Origin: Siderastrea radians | Taxonomy: Eukaryota; Cnidaria; Anthozoa; Scleractinia; Rhizangiidae | Assembly (NCBI GenBank): GCA_964017195.1 | Contig: OZ024890.1 | Coordinates: forward strand, 48,140,093-48,204,092 | Length of the DNA stretch: 64,000 nucleotides | Direction of reading: 5' to 3' | In this document: positions 55,580 to 64,000 of the stretch, piece after piece | Layout: each line of letters begins with the position of its first letter | Numbering within the stretch: the first letter of the stretch is position 1 | Notes under the pieces: model-generated | Seen by the model: only the letters and a program-made list of their open reading frames with translations | The model's database searches: none | What the model was told of the DNA's origin: nothing | Program-made: the position numbers and the translations under genes

Positions 55580-56640
55580 GAAAAAATAGATTTACATGGG
55601 TGACAAAACAGCAGCAAATATGAAGTAAAGACCGGATTTGCGTTACTTTGGTCATATTTGCTTCAAATAAAATTTTGTATTTACACCATATTTGCACATC
55701 AAGTAAAGACGGTAATGGCCGCATTTGCTTTATATTTGCTCCACCCGGCAAATGTGGTGTTCAAAAACAGATTTGTCACACATTTTCACGCGTACTAAAG
55801 ATGCTGCAAAGATGAATATTTGCCCTCACAAAAACGGATTTGCACGAGTAGCAAATTCGTTTCAAATACCAAGTAAATAGAAAATTTGCTCGACTTTGGT
55901 CGTTTTGCTCCTAAAGTGTATTTCATATTTGTACTTTAATTGCAACCAAAGCAAAGACGGTAAGGGCCGTTTTTGCTCTACCTTTGCTTATCCTCGCAAA
56001 TGTGTGCACAGAACCATCTTTGTCCAACTTTTCACCTGTAGTAAACATTGTGCAATAACGTGTATTTGCCCCTCAAATCTGTATTTTCTTGAGTTGCAAA
56101 TATGAAGTAAATAGTACGTTTGTTCGACTTTGGTCATCTTTGCGCTAAAGCATAATTCACTTTCACACTTTATTTGCAACCAAAGCAAAGACGGTAATGA
56201 CGGTTTTTGCTCTACCTTTGCTTATCCCCGCAAATGTGTGCATAGAACCATCTTTGTCAAACTTTTCACCTGTAGTAAACATTGTGCAATAACGTGTATT
56301 TGCCCCTCAAAACTATATTTTCTTGGGTTGCAAATATGAAGCAAATAGTACATTTGTTCGACTTTGGTCATTTTTGCGCTAAAGCATAATTCACTTTCAC
56401 ACTTTATTTGCAACCAAAGCATAGACGGTAATGACGGTTTTTACTCTACCTTTGTTTATCGTCGCAAATACGACGCATAGAACCATCTTCCTCAAACTTT
56501 TTATGCGCAGTAAACATTGTGCAATAACGTGTAATTGCCCACAAAAATCCATTTTCTTCGCACCAATATATATGAACAGTACGTTTGTCTGATAGAAGAA
56601 AGGAATCGTTAAGTCCTACTTTACCCCATGTTTGCTGAAG
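55580..56640. repeat. Satellite array, 234-bp unit, about 4.4 copies
   Basis: TGCAACCAAAGCA occurs at 55941, 56175 and 56409, exactly 234 bp apart; a more diverged first unit lies upstream (spacing about 247). Each unit repeats the words GCAAAT, AAGACGGTAA and TTTGCTC several times. The 60-70-codon frames inside are repeat artefacts. Confidence 0.88.
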
Positions 56641-56946
56641 CTAAGATAGATAAAGATAGATAAAAAGATACCCGTTTGTCATTCCTTTTCTGTGTTGTGT
56701 AAATATGTTGTAACAACTGTATACATTATTTTGATCAACAAAACTACCCTTTTTCAGCAGATGTGGCGTAAAGAAAAACATAGACACATTATTATACATT
56801 TCAGTGACATTCAAGTATTTATTTCATCCCTAGCAGTCTTACGGGTGAATGCACGATCATGTCTTACAACAATACAAATTTTTTCGTCAATGCACTATTT
56901 TAAATTATGGCATGTACACACAAGTTACAATAAACTTAAACAGTAA

Positions 56947-57264
56947 CTACAAAAAAAAAGCAATCAACCGTTTTAACAATGTTGGAACATGAAACGAGTT
57001 TATCTGAACGGACACTATCGCCAAAGTAACACAAAGGCCTGGTGGATATTTATACACAAAAACAAAAAAGGTGGCCAAGAAAGCTAGAGTTCCCTCAACA
57101 ATGGATGTCTCTGAGGTGCACAAAATTATCTTCCCAGCGGCTAAGTGCACCTTACTGGCCGAAAAATCCAGGTCACCCGGGAAGATTAGAAATGGATAAT
57201 CATATGGTATTGTTTTCCTCTCTGCCACTTCTTTGGGACTGGTTTCTTCCTGTTGAAGAAACAA
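56947..57264 (-). CDS. Unassigned open frame, possibly a stranded or transposon-related exon
   Basis: Encodes PFLIFPGDLDFSASKVHL, then IVEGTLAFLATFFVFVYKYP. A GDL block followed by VEG-LA-FA-FFVF-YP resembles the end of a family of transposon-associated proteins I have seen in animal genomes; I cannot name it. It has no clear start, and the tail after about 57030 looks random. Confidence 0.25.
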   Translation of the reverse strand: MFLQQEETSPKEVAERKTIPYDYPFLIFPGDLDFSASKVHLAAGKIILCTSETSIVEGTLAFLATFFVFVYKYPPGLCVTLAIVSVQINSFHVPTLLKRLIAFFL

Positions 57265-57335
57265 TCAAGAATGTAAGAATAAAAACAACAACAAAAATAA
57301 AGTAAAAATAAACAAATTATCTAACTTAAATAAGA

Positions 57336-58094
57336 TCTCATGGCCTCGGATGCTTATGTAAAGATGGTCACTTGTGAATGTGGATACTTTCAGGGAGATG
57401 AAACCTTTTATGTTCATGCAGCATCATCACTACAAGAGTTTAGCGAAAAAAACATGAAGTACTACAGTGTACATCATGACATTAAAAGCAATGACGACAA
57501 CAACAACAACAACAACAAAAAAAACTAGTACATCTGGGGACTAGAATACATTGTAGAAGCTGCATGAAAAGGTGTATTCGATTGGACTGTTTGTATCCTC
57601 ATTTCTACAATTTGCATTGTATTCAGTCAAAACTCTGACCAAATATTTAACAAGTGACAATCTTCATTAAATGACTACTATCAAAATTAGTAAGAACTGT
57701 CCCCTTCCAGGAAAGATCTCATGGCCTTGGATGCTTATCTAAAGATGGTCACTTGTGAATGTGGATACTTTCAGGGAGATGAAACATTTGATGTTCCTGC
57801 AACATCTACACTACAAGAGTTTAGCAAAAAAAAAAAACATGAAGTACTACAGTGTACATCCTCACCTTAAAAACAATGACAACAACTACAACAACAACAA
57901 CAAAAAACTAGCACATCAGGGGACTAGAATAGAAGCTGCATGAAACTGTGTATTCGATTGGACTGTTTGCATCCTCATTTCTGTAGTCTGCATTGTATTC
58001 AGTCGAAACTCTGACCAAATATTTAACAAGTAACAATCTTCATTAAATGACCACTATAAAAATTAGTAAGAACTGTCCCCGTCAAGAAAAAAAA
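57336..58094. repeat. Tandem duplication, period 379 bp
   Basis: GATCTCATGGCCT(C/T)GGATGCTTA starts both copies. The frame MASDAYVKMVTCECGYFQGD is intact in copy 1 and keeps its first half (MALDAYLKMVTCECGYFQGD) in copy 2. An A-rich run then differs in length. Confidence 0.85.
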
Positions 58095-58180
58095 TTATTT
58101 ACAAACCATAAGTTTGGTTTATCTCTGAATTTGACTGGAATGCTAATAGTTGACCTTCACATTTATGTACTTACTGTTAC

Positions 58181-58507
58181 ATGAGCATTAATGCATCAGT
58201 CAATTTCAGCTGCACCCATCCCCCATTACAGGGCAACTGTGGGGCAATTGCGCACTTTGTCAGTTGCGCGAGTGGGGCATTAGCAAATTTGGCATGGCCC
58301 AGGGGTCGGGCATTTGACTACGCTGGGTACTACCCCTGGGCTGTTGGCACGTGGTTTCCGACTCCAAATCCAAACATGGAAGATCCAGCAGTTTGTCTCA
58401 GACTGGCTCGATGCAGATTGGCTCGTCCGTCAAAGTTGAGGACTGGACAAACTTGTGGAGGTTTTCTTGATCTTATGCATTTATTTCTTACTATCGGGAA
58501 AGATTAA
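58181..58507 (+). CDS. Open frame in a probable cnidarian repeat
   Basis: Encodes GNCGAIAHFVSCASGALANL and AWPRGRAFDYAGYYPWAVG with a Pro- and Gly-rich pattern that I associate with a common repeat in coral gene models. It is unlikely to be a standalone gene. Confidence 0.2.
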   Translation: MSINASVNFSCTHPPLQGNCGAIAHFVSCASGALANLAWPRGRAFDYAGYYPWAVGTWFPTPNPNMEDPAVCLRLARCRLARPSKLRTGQTCGGFLDLMHLFLTIGKD

Positions 58508-59784
58508 CCTGATTTTATAATTAGAATTTTGTCACAATGACTCTAAAACTATCATGATCGTTTGTTTCAATTCTAAACATAATTATAGGGATCGTCGTTT
58601 ACTTTTGTATTTTATTAAAATATTCACAACAGATAATTTTACAACAGACTATTTTATAATGTCAAGATACTTTTACTAGTGAACTGTTTAAAAACAAAAT
58701 AAATAACAATAAAATGAGAATCAACTATCATGTAGTGTTGTCTGCATTATTAACCAATTACAAGACGAAGAGGCAGACCTACAGAAACAAAAAATCACAC
58801 ATTTAAACACTGAAAGGGGCACTATTGTGCAATGAATGAAAACTGCTGCAGTGTTGCTTGCAGACGTAAGATCCTGGAGGCAGGGCATTTGTCCTCTTCC
58901 TTTGTCTCCATTCCTGGAAATTTGCCATCCAAGAAAGGGGGGGGGGGAGGGCGAAGGCGCAGCTGGAATTGACCAATGCATAACCAATACACCATAAACA
59001 CCGGCGTATAAGCCATCCCCGCTGATACAGTTTACACATACAAGGTACACTTACAAAGATAAACTCCACAAATTCCTTGTGTTTGCATGTTCCAGCATTT
59101 ACCATATAGCAGTGGCAATATTGTTATTGACACCTCAGTCTTTTCTCCTGAAACAGAGAACAGTGTAGTATTTAGTGGTGTCAAGTGTCTATTAGATTTG
59201 TTTTGTCCATTTTTCCTATCTTCGTATTCTTTTGTCTCGCCAGTCATTGATTATAAAGTTACTTGTACCATATAAAACAAAGAAGGGTTAACAACTGGAA
59301 TGGAGACAAATTTGCAGTTCAGTTTGCAACCACTAGGCAGTCTTAAGGAAAAAACATGGCAACAATGGCACGCAGCAGTACGAGCCATTACTTAATACCT
59401 CATCTTGTGAAAGTAAATGTGTAAACACAATAATGCAAAACAAAGCCAAAACACATTATTTAATTAACTGGTTAAACAACTTGCAATGGTATAGCGCTTG
59501 AAGATCTGACGAAAATGCCATCGCTTGCAAACTGTACTAAGCATAAAGATCTCACATTATGAAATTTAGTACATAAACATGATAATTCAACTTGATAAAG
59601 ATTCCGTGACGGAGTCAAAAGCCTGTGGCTTACATAAATTTTGGATCCTGTGAAAGAAACCTAATTTGTTTTGATTCAATATGTCAGGATCGAGCACCAT
59701 TTTTTTTCACTAATGATAATTCAAACTGTACCAAGCATAACAGATAGACAGACAGACAGCCTTTTTTTCACCACGATTACACAT

Positions 59785-60870
59785 GTAGTGTGTTATTCAC
59801 ACAAGTATCTTGGCGGCGGAAGTCGGCGAGAAGAATGGGGCGAGGAAAAGTGAGTCTGCTCAAAAACCATTGAATTTTGAATTCTCCTTGTTAATCCACG
59901 AACGCAGCGTTCTGATTGGTTTGAAATGACACGCAATGACAGACTTTATTATTGTGACAAATAACAAGCAAGGTGGTGTTATTATTTGTCGCCTTAAGAC
60001 TGTGAGCAGTCTCTTTCTTCTCCTAGTTTTAGCAAGAAGGAAAATAGGAGGAGTGCTCGGAGTCCACTGGTTTTTCAATCAATTTAATCTCTTAATGTGA
60101 TTCGGCTGGTTGCGTCTGGCTAGCGATTGCAGCTTTGTGTCATTTTTTAGAATATCAGCCATGTTTATTTCGGCTATTGCAGCCTCGTTTTAGTGCATGG
60201 TAGTTTTCAAGCTTGTCTTCTTGGGATCTCCGAAATGACAGGATCTGTACCATTTTGTTTGACCATGCAATGGACATTATCTTGCAGTCTTTGTTACGCC
60301 GAGTTTGGATACTTGTTATTGTGGGAAGATGGTATCGCTTGTTCCTGTTTACAGATGTTTGCAACGCATAATGTAAGGATGAAGTCTTCTGCGGTAGCGG
60401 CTCGATACTCGTTGTAACTGCTAGTTTCATGTCCCTGGAGTTCGATATTTTTAACCTCTTATAGGTTCTTGCTCATCGATTCCGAGTCATATCACAGATG
60501 CCTTTGCGATTTGATTTCTCGAGGATTCCTAGTTCCACACCGATTTTGAGTAGAACAAATTTAAATGCCGCAAAAAATGTCAACTGTGTTTATAATTTTC
60601 TTTTGCGCTATTCCGGCACATTCATAAAGAACTCAATCCTCTCGAGTGTGAAAATTTGCTGTCGTGTTTGTTTACATTTTGCTTCGCTAGTATTGGTTAG
60701 ATATTTGATACCTTGACAGTTGAGACTTGTCATCTCACAGGGGCGGAATTCAAAATTCAGCGTCTTTTGTGCAGGCTCACTTTTCCTCGCCCCATTCCTC
60801 TTGCCGGCTCGCTTCGCTTGCCGACTTCCGGCGCCAAAATACTTGCACGAATAACACACTTAGTGAGCCT
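59785..60870. mobile_element. Possible element bounded by about 100-bp inverted arms
   Basis: The left arm GTCGGCGAGAAGAATGGGGC / GAGGAAAAGTGAGTCTGCTC is inverted at 60745-60870 (GCAGGCTCACTTTTCCTCGC and CCCCATTCCTCTTGCCGGC). A related half-copy (TTTTTCCTCGCCCCATTCTT) lies near 5699. Interior frames are not convincing. Confidence 0.5.
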
Positions 60871-61434
60871 GCTCGCAGGCTAAGTAAAATCGGCTCATAC
60901 AAAATGCTTAAAAAAAACCCTCAAAACTAAGAACTAATTTCTTAAGGCAGTTCTTAAGGTATAAAGATCTCACATTGTGAAATTAAAATAATGTGTAAAC
61001 ATGATAATTCAAAACATCTAATATTGTGCCTGGTAAACAGTAACTGAGTAGTAGTCTCAGTAATATTCAGTCTAAATGAAAAGCTTAACAACGCTCAAAC
61101 GCGACTTTTCTTTTAAAGCAAGTCTTAATACTCTCTGTTAGCCTGGTGCTGCCAATGGAAGGGGTCTCATACAAATGCTCGCATAAAAACTGTACATGTA
61201 TGCACGTACGCCATACGCTCATACCGTAATTCATACGTCCTGTAGTTGCACCAAACCATCGCTTGTTTAAAACGTAATTAGCGAGCTGTACAATTTGTTG
61301 AGTATTAATGACTTACTCTGGTTTTTAAAGAAACCGTTTGAGGTTAGGGGAATTCGAAATGATGGAACACAATTCACACTAACCTTGAAAGTCTACATTG
61401 GTTGTTCCATGTTCCAGTGTCAACCATGGAGCCG

Positions 61435-61539
61435 CTAGAACATTGTGAAACACTTTCTTGCAGCCCTGCCGGCTTCTGGCTCTTGATTCGGACCTCTCTG
61501 AACTGCTTTCGCAAGGTGAACCTCGCTATTTTCTACCAT
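61435..61539 (-). CDS. Possible first exon or upstream ORF, 34 codons
   Basis: ATG MVENSEVHLAKAVQRGPNQE ... stop. A good donor (CTTTCAAG/GTTAGTG) lies just downstream at about 61386, so the stretch may be a 5' exon of a minus-strand gene whose other exons I did not find. Confidence 0.2.
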   Translation of the reverse strand: MVENSEVHLAKAVQRGPNQEPEAGRAARKCFTMF

Positions 61540-62342
61540 TTTCTTACGAAATAAAACGAAGTCCTTCCATTTCAACCTTGAAATAACCGCCTACCAATTC
61601 GGGCTGCGCGCGCATAGTATAATTCAACGACAGCTTTCAAAGAATAAATTAACTTGGAAAGAGAGGGTTGGGGAGGGGAGGGACGATAGGCACAAGCTCA
61701 GTTTGCTTAGAAATTTCATGTGTCACTCCAATCAAAGAGTAGCAAATTGAACAAAGTTCCCTATCCTTTTTTCAAGAAGGAAGAATCAAGTTAAACATAT
61801 TCTGTAAATACTAACAAATTCATGCCACCGATTCCTTCGATCTGCCCCGGGGGTCCTGGGGGTACCGTCTCCGGAAATTTCACACTCCTATGACACTACA
61901 ACTGTCCAAAAGTATCGCGGGCGAACATAGCGCGGGACGATGAATTGGCGCGGATTTGCATTGTTGTTGTGAAAGCAAGGGCTATGGCTATAGGTTATAT
62001 TTTATAGTTTATAGTTTTGTACGTTCCTTGTTCCTCGTAAAATGAAGACAGCGCTGGTTCTTACTTTCGGATGTATCAGGGTTCACCCAGCGTACGAAAA
62101 TAGCCTTTCCCACAGAGCAGTTTTAGCAAAATGGGAGCTACAATGTATACGGTAGCCCTCGTTTCGACTTGGATCACCAGCCCGGTCTTCAGCAAATGTC
62201 CACATGTCTTCTCCGAAAAAAAAAAGGAATTCATCAGTCATGTACCAATGCATCGCTGTTGAAACTGGTAAGTTGACAAACTACTTTATTTTGTATTTGA
62301 CTGTTGATCCTATTAGTATCATCTTGAGCTTTTCTAATATAA

Positions 62343-62819
62343 TGTACCAGCCAAATTGAAGCTTCAACATCCTCCCCCCTGGCATTTAAACTTTTGACGA
62401 TTGGCTTGTTCAAATTCCTCCCCTCGGGGCAAAAAAAGCCGTTCAAACGCCCCACCAATTAGTACTGAAATACCTCTCCTTAAAGTCAAATTTCGTCTTG
62501 AAGCAAACACTGTTCACGCTTTTCAGAGAGAGATATGCCGTAACGACACCTTCAAACTTCTTTTAAAGACCCTTTTGAGAGAGTTTTTTTAAATATTCAC
62601 TAACAAAGGCGAATTTCTATCCTAGAAATCCATCAAACCCTGTAAAAACCGAAAAAACTTACGGGCGTATTAGGCTAGAACAAGAGATAAATTTGGTTCA
62701 AATTCCCCACCCTTCCAAGGCAATGTTCAAATTCCCCCCTCCCCGGCATGATGCACAGCCAAATGCCTGGGGTTTGCCCAGGGGGGGGGGGATGTTGAAG
62801 CTTCAATTTGACCGGTACA
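62343..62819. mobile_element. Harbinger-like MITE, 477 bp, TAA duplication
   Basis: TGTACCAGCCAAATTGAAGC and the inverted GCTTCAATTTGACCGGTACA form the ends; TAA flanks both sides. The inner CCCCTCCCC/CCAGGGG runs are also inverted. Confidence 0.75.
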
Positions 62820-62875
62820 TAAGGGAATGTTATTGACTGTGGACAATCGATAAGCTCCAGCAAACACGGGGAATA

Positions 62876-63338
62876 CTATCAAAATCACTAGAGTGGTAAA
62901 ACGGCCGTTGGGAATTTGATTTGGCGGCGGCTAAATTCTTATCACGTGGCTTTAAAAAAATTTGGTCGCATGGTCTAAAAAATTGTCATGTGATTCGCGT
63001 TGTGAGACCCGCCGATCGGAAACCTCTTTTGGAAAGTCAGTCATTAACTTTGCTTTTGTAAGAAAACTTCGGTCAAGAAAACGTTTTTGTACGTCTGAAC
63101 TCCACCAGCATTGAAATGCACTTTCAGTTGGAAATCCGGATCCGTGTTTTAGTCGTTTTTCATTAGAAACGATGGAAGCGACTCCGAAGGAATGGAAGCA
63201 GATGGTGCAGAGCTTTACCTCACGTGGTGTTTCTCATTGCGATCACGAGACATTTTCTTTTAAACCACGTGATAAGAATTTAGCCGCCACCAGTTCAAAT
63301 TCCCAACGGCATTTTTACCACTCTAGTGATTTTGATAG
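62876..63338. mobile_element. Tc1/mariner-like MITE, 463 bp, TA duplication
   Basis: CTATCAAAATCACTAGAGTGG is inverted at the right end (CCACTCTAGTGATTTTGATAG) with an arm of about 75 bp that includes ATTCTTATCACGTGG. TA flanks both ends. A frame starting MEATPKEWKQMVQSFTSRG (63172) runs through its right half. Confidence 0.78.
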
Positions 63339-63608
63339 TAAGTCTTCTTGTAAGTTTGCATTTATGTTTGTGTAAGAAGCTACAATAAAATTGAATGCAA
63401 ATGGTGTAAAACAATTTGAGAACCACAAATGTTTTTAGGAATATCGCCAATCTTATCTCAAATTGCACAAGAAGCCATGTCACTACTTTTCACGGATATA
63501 ATCTACTGTGAATATTACAGGTTTCAGTACAGTCAAAGCTCTCATAAGCGACCACCTCGAGAATTCAGTAAAGTGGTTGCAACCAGAGCTGGTCGCTTAC
63601 CAGAAGTA

Positions 63609-63871
63609 GACTACGAGCAGTCTCTCTTTCCACTCAGGGATAGTCATGCGAAACGAACAAGCAAGCAAGCACGAATTGTTATGTGACATGCGAAAAATTG
63701 CCTGCGGCGTTGATACGTGAGAGTAGTGAGCCAGGTGTATCAATGCAGCAGGCGATTTGCAGCTCGCTACACTCAGCTTGTCACGTAACAATGCAGCAGG
63801 CTATTTTCGCCCACTCTCGCTCGCTTGTTTCAGTCAGCTACCATGAGCGGAAAGAGAGACTGCTCATAGTC
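63609..63871. repeat. Inverted repeat with AGTCTCTCTTTCC arms
   Basis: GACTACGAGCAGTCTCTCTT (63609) and the inverted AAGAGAGACTGCTCATAGTC (63871), 23-bp arms with one mismatch. AATGCAGCAGGC occurs twice inside. Probably a MITE. Confidence 0.65.
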
Positions 63872-64000
63872 TAATGAGAAGGGGCTCTTGTAAAAAAACC
63901 ATGTGGTGAAACAATGGAGGGTGGACGCTTGTGAGAGCTTTTGATGGTCACCAGTAGTACTGTAGATATTGTATGTAAATATTAAATAATTTTTTGTAGA
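63872..64000. other. Window end, nothing seen
   Basis: AT-rich, no supported feature. Confidence 0.3.

Noticed and set aside
55896..56422. Several similar 66-69 codon frames on both strands
   Set aside because: They are 234-bp satellite units read in frame, not a protein family.

Overview
This is eukaryotic, AT-rich, intron-bearing DNA crowded with mobile elements. Everything fits a cnidarian, most likely an anthozoan such as a stony coral. There are short exons with GT-AG introns, Penelope-like elements (PLEs) with hammerhead-ribozyme repeats, many MITEs, and a GCC2/GCC3-type multipass receptor of a kind I recall as expanded in corals. No operons, bacterial genes or CRISPR arrays are visible.

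Layout. (1) 1-4.8 kb, minus strand: 5' part of a nuclear pore membrane glycoprotein 210 gene (NUP210); the rest lies left of the window. Its introns carry a LINE fragment and a pogo-like element. (2) 4.8-8.0 kb: intergenic, with an AG microsatellite and a 411-bp MITE. (3) 8.0-13.7 kb, plus strand: a complete three-exon gene for a 336-residue ATP-grasp protein of the MvdC/MvdD type. In bacteria these enzymes install macrolactone or macrolactam bonds in ribosomal peptides (microviridins, graspetides). I think this is the most interesting object here. (4) 13.7-21.1 kb: no confident gene; duplicated copies of sequence flanking the 3' end of the next gene. (5) 21.1-42.9 kb (perhaps to 43.8 kb), minus strand: 3' part of a large cysteine-rich, multi-membrane-spanning receptor-like gene with at least seven phase-compatible exons. 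One of its introns, originally about 139 bp, is now 3.65 kb because of a four-deep nest of transposons. (6) 43-64 kb: almost entirely repeats: a long-TIR element at TTAA, a decayed PLE reverse transcriptase, inverted and direct segmental duplications, a 234-bp satellite array, and several MITEs. A few small open frames there cannot be assigned.

The three real genes have no obvious functional link: NUP210 anchors nuclear pores, the ATP-grasp enzyme probably modifies a peptide or small molecule, and the GCC2/GCC3 protein is a membrane receptor-like protein. The ATP-grasp gene is divergent from NUP210 and convergent with the receptor gene. Its introns contain ordinary host MITEs and a tRNA-derived SINE, which argues that it is resident in the animal genome and not a contaminant. 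Exon limits were derived by hand from splice sites, reading phase and remembered family similarity; no search was run.
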